DNA from: Eunapius fragilis
Lineage: Eukaryota; Porifera; Demospongiae; Spongillida; Spongillidae
Length of the DNA stretch: 64,000 nucleotides
Direction: 5' to 3'
Assembly: GCA_963681505.1 (NCBI GenBank)
Contig: OY811973.1
Span: 4,037,573 to 4,101,572, forward strand
This document shows, one piece after another, positions 41,766 to 53,759 of the stretch (within the stretch, counting starts at the first letter, position 1; the number at the start of each line of letters is the position of its first letter). Position numbers and translations under genes: made by a program. The notes under the pieces are model-generated. The model worked only from the letters and a program-made list of their open reading frames with translations. It was not told the DNA's origin and searched no databases.

Positions 41766-42470
41766 CTGGTATGATGTAATAAAAGAGTGCAATGAACTTG
41801 GTCACATTTAAAAACAATTAAGCTATAGCTCCATGATGTTGACCACCATGCAACTAGGTGACTATATTAGTGAGCGAATTGGCTCCTTGAGTTGGTGAAG
41901 AAGGGATCAAGCCCTGACAACTTTAAACGTAGAAATGAAAACCACTAATAAAATGAAAGATACCGCAGGTAAAGCATGTGGTGTGTGATGCCATCACATT
42001 TATGTTTGCTCATCGTATGTATGCGGTTGACCTTATCACACTAGTTGCTATGGATACTTGTGTGAATCTCTCTTACATTGGTAACACTACAAGGCAGACT
42101 GATCAGAATCATGTACAGAAGGTATCAAGAGGTAGAGAGGGTTGTTCAAAGGCTGACCTGTGCCTCAGTGGTAAATGTATGCAGTGTACCCTACAGATGA
42201 CCAGGTTTCTCTTTATGACAAGGGTGGAGGATACAAAGATCTATATATAATTGTGGCTCAATATTTTTATTTACTTTTTGTGATATCTATAGTGAGATGT
42301 TTAGACCATGATTACATTGACATGCTATTTCATGCCCACATACAAATTTCATTATCAGGCATGTTTTCTATAACACCCTTCCTGCAATTAATGAGCACTA
42401 GTGCTACATTTTGAAATGAATGCAATTTCAAAGAAAATGTCAATGGAAGGGAGCAACATTTAAATACATA
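41766..42470. other. Presumed intron, no gene seen
   Basis: Short frames only and no recognised repeat. Confidence 0.5.
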
Positions 42471-42685
42471 ACAGTGTCCAGCAAAATCACCCTTGTGCTT
42501 GTGATACCCTTTCGGACAACTACAAGAAAAGTAATACTTTCATTGAAACATATTGCTAAGTTTTAATTCAGTGCCTAATAAATTTATGATGGATTAAATT
42601 TGATAGAACATCTTTGGAGTGCAATGAAAATCAAAATGTTTCAAAAATTAAAAACTAGCTAGAAGTGTGATTTTGCTGAATACTG
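42471..42685. mobile_element. MITE, ACAGTGTCCAGC family, copy 1
   Basis: Left end ACAGTGTCCAGCAAAATCAC; right end GTGATTTTGCTGAATACTGG is its complement with a few changes. The same ends bound 44193-44436, and the interiors are similar (TTTCATTGAAA...AAAACTAGC). Confidence 0.75.
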
Positions 42686-42749
42686 GAGGGGTGTTTGCAA
42701 AGAATGCGAATTTTCAAATTATAATATTACAACTTAGGATTGAAATGGG

Positions 42750-42995
42750 TAAGTCTCAGTACAAAAGGTCCCTTATGGTTCCAAAGATTATTTTAGTGAT
42801 TTTTGTTGTCAGGCCCAGTGGAGTACAATGCAGCAAGTTTGATGGCAAATTGTCTTATGGCCTTACAAATCATAAGACCAGAAGACAATTCTGGCCTCAA
42901 ACGTGCTGCTGCATTGAACTCCACTGGGCCTGATAACAAAAACCACAAAAAAAACAATCTTTGGAACCATAAAGGACTTTTTGTACTGAGACTTA
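42750..42995. mobile_element. Foldback MITE, TAAGTCTCAGTACAAAA family
   Basis: TAAGTCTCAGTACAAAAGG and CTTTTTGTACTGAGACTTA pair, and pairing continues for about 85 bp per arm (GTTCCAAAGATT..., GGCCCAGTGGAGT...). A central ~80 bp is less well paired. Confidence 0.8.
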
Positions 42996-44192
42996 CACAA
43001 ATTAGGGGAAAGCTGGGCAAAGTGAACACGTCGGGCAAAGTGAAAAACTCAATTTACTTTGAGATACACCATCATAAAATTATCCAATTTTGGCCCGTTA
43101 TAAGATAGGTGCTGACAAAAAAAGTGCAGTACAATTAATTAAATTAGTTAGTGAATGTGTAAGTTGTTAATTAATGTGTTCTTCCTAGTTTTTATTACGA
43201 CCGATATCATAAATGGTGAGCAAAAGCCAACTAGTCTCGTCATGACTAGTGGATTGAAAATTCAAAAGACAATAGAAAACGGCACAAATGAATGGCGCAT
43301 AACATTTTTTCAAAAGCCAAGATACGTCGAATTGATTTTTTCGCTTTGCTCGGTCAAATCTAATAAAGGCAAAACTGATCTTGTTGTGAAAATCATTTAT
43401 AATAAATACAATGCGTTTACAAACTTTTTTGACCATGTTGAATGTTAAAGAATAATGATTTGCCTAGACACACAAAAACACTTGTTTCGAATTATGCATA
43501 CTTCGAACAGTACAATGGTCTAACCTTTGCTTGATGTCTTTTACATGTGTTGCAATCTTTACACAATCCAATTATAAAAAACAATTAAGTCACTTACTAA
43601 AATCACCACAGTTTTGTTTTACTAATCTAAATGTGCATTCTTGAAATAGTTTGTGCAGTTTGAATGCAGCCGCACTACATTAATAAAGGTCAGAAGCAAT
43701 GCAGGGTGTAGGTGGTCCTTTGCTTGTGGCACCTGCTTTCTGATTGTCACATGCATGGAAAATCACCTCTGTATAAGAGTTACACAAAGAGACTAACCCA
43801 CTTTCAAGTATAGTAGGTAGCCATAGCAAGTTGACTATGTCTCGTGGTTTGCAACACAAATAGAAAAAGTGTTCCTTTCCTTGTAGGGTGTTGAAATGGG
43901 GATTAGCTTATTGCTTGTGCACGTTCCAATGGTTTGTCAAGATCATTGTTAAGGGCATGACATCATCATTTCAACTTTTCGGACAAACGAACTGGTGGTC
44001 ACAAAACATTGGATCACAAATAGCTGTACAATCAACAAATTCAAAGCCTTTAATTCATAGATAAACGATTAAAATTACCATGAATACAATATGAACTATC
44101 AGTGGAACATTTCTGATTTCTAATCAGTATGTTGAATAGTGAGTTATTAACATTTAAGGCTTAAAGGTTAAAGCTGTTATGAAATAAATGGG
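42996..44192. other. Presumed intron, no gene seen
   Basis: Frames at 43155-43448 (plus) and 43185-43436 (minus) lack domains. No repeat recognised. Confidence 0.5.
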
Positions 44193-44436
44193 ACAGTGTC
44201 CAGCAGAATCACTCTTGCAGTACTTTTTCAAATTTTCCAGAAAAATTAAAAGAAAAGGTACGCTTGCATTGAAATATATGGCTAATTAGAAATTCAGTGA
44301 TTAATTACTTTATGAGGGATATTCCAATTTAAGATGCGTAAGAGCCATTTGATAGAAGCTCTATGGAGTTCATTGAAAACCAAAAAATTAGAAAACTTGA
44401 AAAACTAGCCAGAAGGGTGATTTTGCTGGACACTGT
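44193..44436. mobile_element. MITE, ACAGTGTCCAGC family, copy 2
   Basis: ACAGTGTCCAGCAGAATCAC...GTGATTTTGCTGGACACTGT. Ends are better preserved than in the copy at 42471-42685. Confidence 0.8.
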
Positions 44437-44536
44437 GCCAAATATTGTTAACAACCATGGTTAACTATAGACCAGCATTAAATGAAGCAAAAGCACAACT
44501 GTCTAATAGAGGACTTAGCGTTTTCTTAATGATACA

Positions 44537-44817
44537 AGTAAAGAAAAAATTCTCTAACGAGAACGTTGGTGAGATATAGGAATTGGAGGCAAAGGTGATG
44601 TAAAATGGAAGGGAACAAGGTTTTGGAAAAAGAGAAACAAAATAAACTCCTTTATATAGCACGTGAAAATTTTACACAACAAAAACGAAGTACTAAATAT
44701 GGGATTTTAGTCTTAATTTTCTTTTCCCAAAACTTTGTTCCCTTCCATTTTACACCAACTTTGCCTCCAATTTCTATATCCCATCAACTTTCTCGTTAGA
44801 GAATGTTTTTCTTTACT
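44537..44817. mobile_element. Foldback MITE, AGTAAA...TTCTCTAACGAGA family, copy 1
   Basis: Arms AGTAAAGAAAAAATTCTCTA and its complement extend about 100 bp, with an internal TACTAAATATGGGA. Members of the same family are at 58075-58360 and 61364-61638, each about 280 bp. Confidence 0.8.
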
Positions 44818-45372
44818 AGCCTGTTTCCTCTATTTTTTGTCGAATCTGAATCATTATCATCAAAATATGCTATAGAGCCATATTATACACACCACTTGTC
44901 ATTGCCTCAGCACAATAGCAGCTGCTCTGGACGGAAACGCGCGCCAAGTCATGTCTAGCAACACAATGTTTAAAGAATCAGATTCTCTAAGTCAAATTCT
45001 AAATGATTACGTAAAAGAGTATCATGCTTGATTAATATATATGATAGCTGAAGATGTCCTTCCAAGCGATTCTGAAGCGATTGGTGTAATTTGAGCTCTT
45101 TAAAACCATTTCTATCCCGAGTTATACTAACCTGAGAAGAAAAAGACGATGATGACGGAGAAGATTTGGTCTGCGAACGAGGAAAAACACGAACGTTTTT
45201 GTTCTTTTAAAGCAAACAGTTTGAAGACTCGAACAAAACATCAAAATGACCGCCTTTGCCTTCTGGTTCAATAGCAACAAAGTGGTAAACTATCCGTTTC
45301 TTGAGTCGATGACCCGCGTCTTACTTAGTTCCTGATTCACGACCCAGGTCTTCTATATGTATATGTAGAAAC
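44818..45372. other. Presumed intron, no gene seen
   Basis: No domain-bearing frame or repeat before the 5' LTR at 45373. Confidence 0.5.
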
Positions 45373-45454
45373 TGTGGTGTTAACTAACTATTATTATTAA
45401 TGTGTGCTTTATATAGAATTGTGATTATTAATTATCATATTGATGAATACCACA
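45373..45454 (+). repeat. 5' LTR (82 bp) of a gypsy element
   Basis: TGTGGTGTTAACTAAC...GAATACCACA, followed at once by TGGTGGCAGCGGTGGG (primer-binding-like). It differs from the 3' LTR at three positions. 82 bp is very short for an LTR. Confidence 0.9.
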
Positions 45455-45470
45455 TGGTGGCAGCGGTGGG

Positions 45471-45944
45471 ATGGCACAGGTTTTGTTGAAACCACCAGAC
45501 CCATTCAACCTTCAAATGCCGGATGACTAGCCTCAATGGATAACTAGGTTTAACCAGTTTCATGAGGCAGCTGGCCTTGCTGAGGAATCGAATGATAAAC
45601 AGGTTAATACGCTACTCTATTCTATGGGCGAAGGTGCATCATCAGTTCTTGCATCGACCAACATAACCTCCGATGAGCGAAAGGTGTACCAAAAGGTTGT
45701 TGAGAAACTGGACGCGTTTTTCAAGGTGAGAAGAAACGTCATTTTTGAGAGAGCGCGATTTAATCGTCGATGCCTACGTGAAGGTGAGCCGATAGACACA
45801 TACATAATGGAGCTGTACAAATTGACAGAAAATTGTGATTACGGTGCGTTAACAGCAGAAATGATACGAGATAGAATTGTTGTTGGCATCAGAGACGAAA
45901 CATGTGGCAGTGGACTTAAGTTCAGCATAAGACATTTAATGAAA
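45471..45944 (+). pseudogene. Gypsy gag, broken
   Basis: ATG at 45471, MAQVLLKPPDPFNLQMPDD, then an in-frame TAG where relatives have Trp. It continues NTLLYSMGEGASSVLAS, FNRRCLREGEPIDTYIMELY and ENCDYGALTAEMIRDRIVVG, the gag capsid pattern of invertebrate gypsy elements. It ends by running into RNase H sequence at the deletion. Confidence 0.85.
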
Positions 45945-47870
45945 TAAAGAAAGAACTCAGCCAGCCAACGATGCTATGTATCTATGATCCTAATGCTGAA
46001 ACAAAGATATCAGGAGATGCCTCATCACATGGATTGGGAGCCGTACTCTTGCTAAAGCATGATTCTGTGTGGAAACCTGTTGCATATGCTTCTCATTCCC
46101 TGTCAGACACAGAAGCTAAATAGAGAAAGAGGCACTAGCTTGTGTTTGGGCATGTGAAAAAGTTTTCTGCTTATGTCCTTGGTATGCGATTCATGGTTGA
46201 AACAGATCATAAGTCCCTTGTTGCCTTATTTGGGTCAAAACATTTGGACGAATTACCACCTCGGATATTAAGGTTTCAACTGAGAATGGTAAGGTTTGAT
46301 TATACCATTAGTCATGTTGCCGGAAGATGCTTTTTACTGCAGACACCTTATCTCAGGCCCCTGAACCATTTACAGAGGGAGACGTCAGACATGAAGCTGA
46401 AAATGAGTATTTGATGGAAGCCCACAAAGACTCCAAGTGTATTGCAAAGCACAGCAGGATGATCCCATTTGTGCAAAGGTTATGCAGCACGTTCAACAGG
46501 GTTGGCCAGACAAACACAAAATTGAACCTGCTTTAAAACAATTCACTGTAAAAACGGTTTGGTGCATTCACTCGAAAATCATGAATAGGGTACTCGATTC
46601 TGAACGGATTGGTGCATGTCACTCGAAAATTGTGAATAGGGCACTCGGATTTGAGAATCGAGTACCCTATTCATGATTTTCGAGTGACATGCACCAATCC
46701 GTTTTTACAGTGAATATTGGAATGTACAGGGTGATCTGGTAGTTCACAAAAAGTTACTGCTGTATGGAAAAAGAATCGTGGTTCCAAAGGCACTTCAAAA
46801 GGAAAATCTTAAGAAGCTGCACCAGGGGCACCAAGGAATTGTTAGATGTCAAGAAAGAGCGTGGATATCAGTTTGGTGGCCAGGTATTGGACAACAGATT
46901 AAGGATCTTGTTCAAAGTTGTTCAACCTGTGCAAGGCAGTTTGAACCCCACCCAGAACCACTAATACCTACACCATTGCCGGAATTCCCTTGGCAACAAG
47001 TTGCATCAGACCTGTTTAGCTTCAAAGGAGAAAGTTATATAGTTGTAACAGACTACTATTCATGTTACCATGAAGTGTTGAAGCTAAGAGATACCACATC
47101 AAAAGGTGTCATTGATGCAATATTTTCGCGCCATGGAATTCCTGAAACATTGGTTTCTCTGACAATGGCCTACAGTATTCTTCAGAACTGTTTGTAAAGT
47201 TTGCGGCGGAATACAATTTTGTGCATGTGACAAGCAGTCCTCACTATCCCAGGAGCAATGGACATGCTGAATAATCAGTGCAAACTGTCAAGAACATATT
47301 GAAGAAGGCAAGTGATCCTTTACTAGCCATGCTCATCTATAGGTCAACTCCTTTGCCATGGTTTAAACTTTCACCTGGGGAACTGCTAATGGGAAGAAAA
47401 CTGCGACTAACCTTCCCATACTCCCAGATCAATTGAAGCCTAAGTGGCCATACTTAAAAGAGTTCCAAATGCAAGATGACCGGGTGAAGAAGAGCAGCAA
47501 GATGAATTTTAATAGAGAGCACAAGCCTCAGTCTCTGCCACAAATTCCAGATGATGCATCTGTAGGGATTACAAACGAAAGACATCAGCCAGCACCAGGC
47601 AGAGTGATAGTGCAAGCTGTAACACCTCGCTCGTACATTGTGGCTACTGAAGATGGGGGACAGGTAAGATGCAATCGCCAACATCTGAATACCATACCAG
47701 AAAACCCCGTGACATTACCAAGTCAGGAAGAGGTGACACAGCAGAGGCAAGAAACAGAGATAGCAGAAAGAGAACCAGTGCAAGTACAACAGACACAACC
47801 GATAATGACACGATCTCGAACAGGAGCTGGTATACATCCTCCTCAGAGATATGGAATGTTCGTTACACAT
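45945..47870 (+). pseudogene. Gypsy RNase H and integrase, broken
   Basis: RNase H: ISGDASSHGLGAVLLLK, VAYASHSLS and VETDHKSLVALFG. Integrase: H2C2 finger LHQGHQGIVRC...CSTCARQ, core WQQVASDLFSFKGESYIVVTD, SPHYPRSNGHAE and SPGELLMGRKLRL. The tail is 47433-47873. Stops after SDTEAK and after NGHAE and frame changes near 46320 and 47157 break it, as does the MITE at 46544. Confidence 0.88.
46544..46712. mobile_element. CACTG-ended 169-bp MITE inside the gypsy element
   Basis: CACTGTAAAAACGG...CCGTTTTTACAGTG, with arms that continue TTGGTGCAT...CACTCGAAAATCATGAATAG. An inner block is partly duplicated. It interrupts the gypsy between RNase H and integrase. CACTG ends suggest a CACTA-mobilised MITE; the flanks ATT/AAT are complementary, not direct, so the duplication is unclear. 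Confidence 0.75.
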
Positions 47871-47883
47871 TAGGAAAGGAAGA

Positions 47884-47965
47884 TGTGGTGTTAACTAACC
47901 ATTATTATTAATGTGTGCTTTGTATAGAATTGTGATTATTAATTATCATATTGACGAATACCACA
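47884..47965 (+). repeat. 3' LTR (82 bp) of the gypsy element
   Basis: TGTGGTGTTAACTAACC...ACGAATACCACA, same length as the 5' LTR with three substitutions. Confidence 0.9.
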
Positions 47966-48685
47966 GGAACTACTGTCTTTCTTTAGTGCTAAATAATGTT
48001 ACATTGTACGTATTGTTCTTTAATTGAACACTGTCTGAAGCTACCATGAGTTATGCACATGAACCATTGGAAATCCTTCTTTGTGGGTCATTAATACCCT
48101 CAAGTATATACACATCCACCCACATCATTAAATAGGAGGAGCCCCGTATAGCAAAAACAAAATTGTACAGTAACTAACAGTGTGGAAGTGATTAGGTGGG
48201 ATATGAGGAAAAGATGCAACCAATTGAATGTATATGAAGTACAGTTAAGTAGGTACTGACAGTCACTTATACACCTCAGCATACATCATACAAAAGGAGC
48301 CCTGTAAATCCTCTACAAGCATAAGTCTATCCACCAGGTGGGAGTGGTCCTTTACTCCAGTCATAGATGTACGTAGTAATGCCATATACCAATGCCACAG
48401 GTGCTCTTCACAATGGTTTTAGAAATAGATACAGATGACCACAGAGAAAAAACATTGCATGGAGCTATTATGATCACACACCTTTCACATTTGCACCTGA
48501 CCTGGTTACAAGCAGATGGTGGTAATATTAATTAAAAATCACAGTATCACTCTGGTATAAAATGCAACATACATGTATTCATGTGCATCCATACCAAAGT
48601 TATAATGTGCTTTTTAAAAATATTTTAAACCATAGTGCCCTTGCAGTGAGCAGGATTACAGAACCCTATACAAACACTAGCTTAC
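47966..48685. other. Presumed intron, no gene seen
   Basis: No domain-bearing frame. Confidence 0.5.
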
Positions 48686-48856
48686 CTAGACAGACTATGC
48701 TGTTGGCATCATCAAACATGCTCCTTGATAGATCAAGTGTAGTCAAGGTTGTGTTCGTTTTCAAGACATCACATAGTTTACAAAGGTCCTCTGAACGTAG
48801 CCCACACCCATCAAGTCCAAGTTTTGTGAGGACCTTGTTCCTAGCCAACATTGCCA
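48686..48856 (-). CDS. LRR exon of an NLR-like gene
   Basis: 171-nt exon, acceptor CCAG, donor GTAAGC, phase 1 at both ends. Encodes AMLARNKVLTKLGLDGCGLR, LCKLCDVLKTNTTLTTLDLS and RSMFDDANSIVCLG. About 75% like the exon at 58452-58622, so one is a recent duplicate of the other within the gene. The donor-side intron is about 6.9 kb to the next LRR exon. Confidence 0.82.
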
Positions 48857-49314
48857 CTGGTAAAAGGAATAGGAATGATTAAAGTTAAGTTACAGTCATA
48901 TAAAAAAACTTAGCATCAGTTGCCATGGAAGTGCATTGTGAAACCTAGCTGTTGAGTCAGAGAGCATTTTGTTCTTCTTGGCATTCTGCCAAGAGAAATT
49001 TTTTTTTCCACCCATCAAACCACTTCACGACACTTAGCACATATGACCAAACAAAAAAAAAGAGTTATTATGCTGCAAATCGTTCCGACCTAAGCTAAAA
49101 CCCCCACACAACCGCCTCATAAATATTGAAACATATGAGCAAAGCATTGTATTTTAAGCCTCAAAACAGGCCTAGAACACACGTAGGGTGAGACAGTACC
49201 AAATCAACTTTTATGTGCATCGTAACAATGGCTTACTGCTACTAATCCCCCAAAGTACTTACACGCAGCCATACCTTACATGTGGGCAAAAGAATTAGAA
49301 TCAGACACTCTAAA
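48857..49314. other. Presumed intron, no gene seen
   Basis: T-rich and A-rich short tracts only. Confidence 0.5.
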
Positions 49315-49760
49315 CATTACATCACAAACGAGACCATTGCTGGCAGATTATAGAGTCCAATTGACATCTGCAAATTTAAACAGACCCTCTGGGGTAAAAA
49401 AAGCCTGTTTTTTTCCTTTTCTGCAGGTTTCTTGGGAACCTGCCAATATTCACTGATAATGTCCAATGTACTGAACCACTTGGATCCTGAAAATTTGTCC
49501 AACGTATCATCTATCCGTGGAACTGGGTAGGTATTTCGTCTGGTGACTGTGCTTCCTTAGTGATTCTCCAATCGTTTTGGCCCAAAAGAAAGACGGTACT
49601 ACCCATTTTTGTGTACAATTGCCCAGGGGCTTTCAGACTTCTTGATCACACCTTTCTGTAACATCTCACTCATCATGCAACTAACCTCCCGACGGTAACA
49701 ACCTAAATTGGTTGTGCACCTTCAGTATTGATACTAAGCTTCAGTGTTCCAATACATCAA
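49315..49760 (-). pseudogene. Gypsy reverse transcriptase fragment
   Basis: Minus strand: EMLQKGVIKKSESPWA (about 49670-49620), then DTLDKFSGSKWFSTLDIISE and YWQVPKKPAEKEK (49510-49410), the start of a gypsy RT palm up to LxDxxSGYWQV. The rest is missing, and it is not in frame with the neighbouring RT at 50.2-51.6 kb. Confidence 0.75.
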
Positions 49761-50190
49761 TTTTTCCCCGGTCCTTGTGCAAATATGTCATGGCATTATT
49801 CCAGCAGCATTGCCAGGAGTTGAGTATACTCTCCTCATTGGATGCGACTGGTTCACATGGTCTGCTAGCTTCTGCATCACGCTCTCTGTAATATAACTAG
49901 TAGAGGTTTGCACGGCCAGCGCAATAGCAAAGCTAAATCATAGAGAAACAAAGGTCCATACACACCAAAATACATTTCCTAATATACTCTATAAGTCATC
50001 AATAGCCCTGTAACCTTGGAAACCAAGCCCAAAGAACTGTTAATTGATTGGTGGGCCTCCACAGACATTGTCAATTAACACTACCATTCAGGTCGTTCAG
50101 GCTTTTGCATGCTTCAGAAGGACTTGTTCCCACGCAGTCCTTCAACATTCCTCCCTCCTTCTTCAGCCAGCAAGCTCGGCTGCTACGTCT
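49761..50190. other. No gene seen; probable 3' flank of the Gmr1-like element
   Basis: The 3' LTR of the minus-strand element should lie here but could not be delimited. Confidence 0.35.
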
Positions 50191-52735
50191 TCATCCAACG
50201 GCATCCTTGACAGACCCATCTGCATTCCCATTTTTAGGTCCTTTTCTGTGTGTGACCGTAAAGTTAAATGGCTGCAATGACAGACTCCAACAAGTTAGCC
50301 TCGAATTACCGTCCTTCAACTGATCCATCCACAGCAGTGCACAATGATCAGTCTCAACAGTGAACTGTCTGCGAATCAGATAGGTCCGAAAGTGGCACAT
50401 TGACACTTCAATAGCGAGGCACTTCTTTTCTATGGTGGAGTACCTCTCTTCCCGTGGTAGCAACTTTCTGCTATAGTAGGCGACCGGATGATCATTGCCA
50501 CTGTTGTCGCTTTGGCTTAGCACAGCTCCCAATCCACGATCCGAGGCATCTGTTGTAGTACAAGCGGCTTCTCAAAATCTGGGCTCTGGAGCATTGGTGA
50601 AGAGCACAGAAGAGATTTCAGGTCCTCAAACACGTTGCACTGGTCATCCCATTGTACTTGCATCGGTGCAGACTTCTTTGTCAAGTCTGTCAGCGGAGCA
50701 GCCAGTGAGGCAAAGTTTGGAATGAAGCACCGATAGTAGCCCGTCAGTCCCAGGAATGCGCGCACATGTGTCTTAGTAGCTGGAATGGGAAAAGTCAGCA
50801 CAGCTTGCATCTTTGATGGTTCTGGGCTGACAACTCCACTCCCAACCACATGACCCAGATAAGTGTATGATGTTGTCCCGAAGCAGCACTCTGACAGTTT
50901 TGCTGTCAACCCCGCCCCCTTAATCTCTCCAACACAGCTCTAATGTGGGTAACGTGCTCCTCTTGAGTTACTGTATATTATCAAGTCGTCAATATATGTA
51001 CCACAAACACTCTCCAGATTACGTACAACTCGGTCAACCAGGCTCTGAAAGGTAACTGGCGCTCCCTTCAGTCCGAATGTCATTCGATTGAACTGGTAGA
51101 GCCTCAAGGGTGTTGCAAATGCTGTCTTTTGCTTGGCATCTCCCGAGACTGGAACCTGCCAGTAACCACAGGTCAAGTCCATGCATGGTAGTGATGTAAT
51201 GTGCGCCTACTAGCTGATCGATGAGATAGTCCACACGGGGCACATGGTAGGCATCAGATTGTGAGATGCTATTTAAACCATCTGTAGTCAACGCACAGGC
51301 GAAGAGAGCCATCCTTTGTTTTCACCAGAACGATCGGGGAGCACCACTCACTCATGGATGGTTCGATTATCCCTTCCTCCAGCAACTCCTGTATCCCTCT
51401 CTCCACCACCCCCCATGTGGAATGCGATATGGTGGTAGTTTCACTGGACGGCAGTTCGTGTCTCGATTCGATGTTCAGTCAGAGCAGTCTGTCCAGGGGT
51501 ATTGCTCATTACAGATGAAACTTGACTAGCAGAGCCCGTAACGTTCCTCGTTGCTCGGCTGTAAGCTGCTCTCCAAAATGGATATCCTTGGCAGAGAATG
51601 TTTCTGGTCTAAGTGCCCTCCAGATTGAAATCTCGTCCTGCACATCTACCTCCATATCTTTGGCCCATCCAGCAAGATGTGTGTGGCTTTCTTGGAAGCA
51701 TATTTACGTTAAATACTTTATTTTGTTTACAACGGTCGTGCATGTCGATGCAATATGTGAACTTGCCAATCTGCTTGAGCATCTTGTACAGTTCTGCCAA
51801 TGAGCCATCAGCGAGTTGGTTGACGTAGGCAGCAGTACCAACACACTGTCTCCTTCGTTAAAGACTCTCGCACCAGGTCCAACATACTTTCCAAATTCTC
51901 TCTCATGGATATGATGTGAGACACCACACTTTCATTGCTCTTCTCCGTCGCCTCCCACGATTCCTTCAATACATCAAAGTGATCCCCATACATCTCTCCC
52001 ATACAGGAGTTCAAATGGTGAAAACCCTGTGGAACACTGAGGCACTTCTCTATAAGAGAACAACACATACGGAATGAGGAGGTCCCAATCCTTTCCTTCC
52101 TGCACTACTGCCTTCTGTAGCATTGCTTTAAGGGTCTGGTTGAACTGCTCTACCAACCCATCAGTCTGTGGGTGGTAAGGAGTTGTTCGAATCGGGTGTA
52201 CATGTAGCAATCAATACACTTCTGTAAGAAGTTGCGAGGTAAAGTTCGACCCTTGATCAGTTAGAATTTCAGACGGGATCCCCACTCTTGCAATGAGCTT
52301 CATCAGCTCTTCCGCCACATTCTCCGCGTCGATTGTCCTCATGGCAACCGCGTCTGAGTACCTGATAGCGTAATCACATATTACCAGTACGTACCGGTTC
52401 CCTGACCGGCTCTTGGGAAGAGGACACACAATGTCCATTGCGGTTCGTCCACAATAGATAGAGGGATGAGTGGTGCACGTTGGGGCTGTGCCTTGGACGA
52501 CTTCTGGAACGTCTCACAGCACCTACAAAATTCTGCAACGTCTATTCGCACTGTTGGCCAGTAGAACCTTTGCAGCGTACGGTCAGCAGTCTTGTGCTTC
52601 CCCAGGTGCCCAGCTAATGGAATGCTGTGTGCCAATTCCATTACCATCCAACGACACTTTGGAGGCAAAACAAGCTGTTCCCTAATCTTTGTCTCCCTTT
52701 CCTTCGCACAATACGATAAGCCCTCTCTCACTCAA
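50191..52735 (-). pseudogene. Ty3/gypsy pol with integrase upstream of RT (Gmr1-like order), broken
   Basis: Read 5' to 3' on the minus strand: integrase H2C2 finger HLGKHKTADRTLQRFYW...CRCCETFQKS (52620-52490), integrase core VLVICDYAIRYSDAVAM, ILTDQGSNFTSQ and TPYHPQTDGLVEQFN (52440-52150), and the integrase tail YCIDMHDRCKQNKVFNVNML. Then come EISIWRALRPETFSAKDIHF (about 51640-51580), RT KLPPYRIPH, EEGIIEPSMSEWCSPIVLVK and YIDDLIIYS (about 50990-50965), thumb FLGLTGYYRCFIPNFASLA and RNase H VETDHCALLWMDQL. The reading order is integrase before RT with linking sequence conserved between them, unlike standard Ty3/gypsy. Stops and frame changes are frequent. Confidence 0.82.
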
Positions 52736-52759
52736 CAATAACTCCATCCTCACCTTTCT

Positions 52760-52920
52760 CCTTCCCAACAGTTAAGAGATGATGTATGTGTACGCGCATG
52801 CGCATACGGCCGTTGTTGATTTCTGGTGTGTACGCTACGTGTGGTGCGCGTCAGCTGTGCCGTTATCAAAAAGCATCCTGTTGCTTGGTACTTTGTCACG
52901 GGGATAGGGCTGCGTAACAT
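52760..52920 (+). repeat. Probable end of 5' LTR of gypsy element 1
   Basis: Sequence ends ...CGTAACA and is followed by TGGTGTCAGGAGTGGGAT, a primer-binding-like site also used by element 2. The LTR start could not be fixed. Confidence 0.5.
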
Positions 52921-52948
52921 GGTGTCAGGAGTGGGATATCAGTAAAAA

Positions 52949-53759
52949 ATGGCGAAACAGTTGATTCCAGAGCCCATTGGGGAAGGGGATCTCAGCAGCC
53001 ATTGGATACGTTTCAAAAGGGAGTTCACACAGTTCCTGACAGCAACGGAGAAAGGAAGTGCAAGTGAACAGGTGAAGCTGGCTACATTCCTTAGGACAGT
53101 GGGCCCCCGGGTGAACGATTTGTACAAAACAATGTCCTTCGGTGAGGAAGAGGATCGGGCCAAGTGGTCAGTGGTGTGTGGGAAATTGGACAGTTGGTGC
53201 GCTAGAAGAACGAGTAAGCACGTGAGACGCGACAAGTTTTTCCAGATGAAACAGGAGGGAAACAGCGTAGATCAGTTTGTGACAGAAATTCGCAAGCAAG
53301 TTAAGGATTGTGAATTCGGGGATCTTAGGGATGACTTGATGCTTCACGTATTGATTCGAGGCGTAGAGAGTGAGAGAATGCGGAGATGATTATTTGAGAC
53401 TGAAAACCTAGACCTGGAAAAAGCAATAAGAATGTGTCAAGATATGGAAGCCACTGCAGCAGACATGCAGCCTTTGGTGGTAAAGACAGAGTTGGGGGAA
53501 AAGGTGGCAGCCATTGATTGCAGGAATAGAAAAGGGAAAGGAGGTAGTGCAGGACCTGGAAAGAGAGAGCCACAGAAAGAGGGAGCGCAGAGCCGGGCAG
53601 GTATGTGAAACGGGAGGAGAAACGGGTGGTACCCGCTGCTCATGCTGTGGTCAGAGTCATCCACCAAGACGTTGTCCTGCATATGGTCAACAGTGCAAAA
53701 GATGTTTAGCCGATAACCACTTTGCAAGAATGTGCAAGAAACGTGGACGCCAAAGGAAG
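52949..53759 (+). pseudogene. Gypsy element 1 gag
   Basis: ATG at 52949: MAKQLIPEPIGEGDLSSHWI, FKREFTQFLTATEKG, FFQMKQEGNSVDQFVTEI and ENLDLEKAIRMCQD, then a zinc-knuckle pair CSCCGQSHPPRRC and CKRCLADNHFARMC. An in-frame TGA at 53387 falls where relatives continue, and it is one transition from CGA. A further frame change follows near 53515. The frame then runs into the LTR of element 2 at 53760. Confidence 0.85.

Larger units (their letters stand above)
45373..47965 (+). mobile_element. Internally deleted Ty3/gypsy element with 82-bp LTRs
   Basis: LTR, primer site, gag, RNase H, integrase, polypurine tract (AGGAAAGGAAGA before 47884) and LTR are all in order, but protease and most of RT are gone. 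The breakpoint is near 45932. Flanking GAAAC / GGAAC looks like a 5-bp target duplication with one change. A 169-bp MITE sits inside. Confidence 0.88.

Noticed and set aside
53325-53727. Minus-strand frames of 82 and 96 codons, Ser/Pro-rich
   Set aside because: Antisense shadows of gypsy gag with its zinc knuckles on the plus strand.
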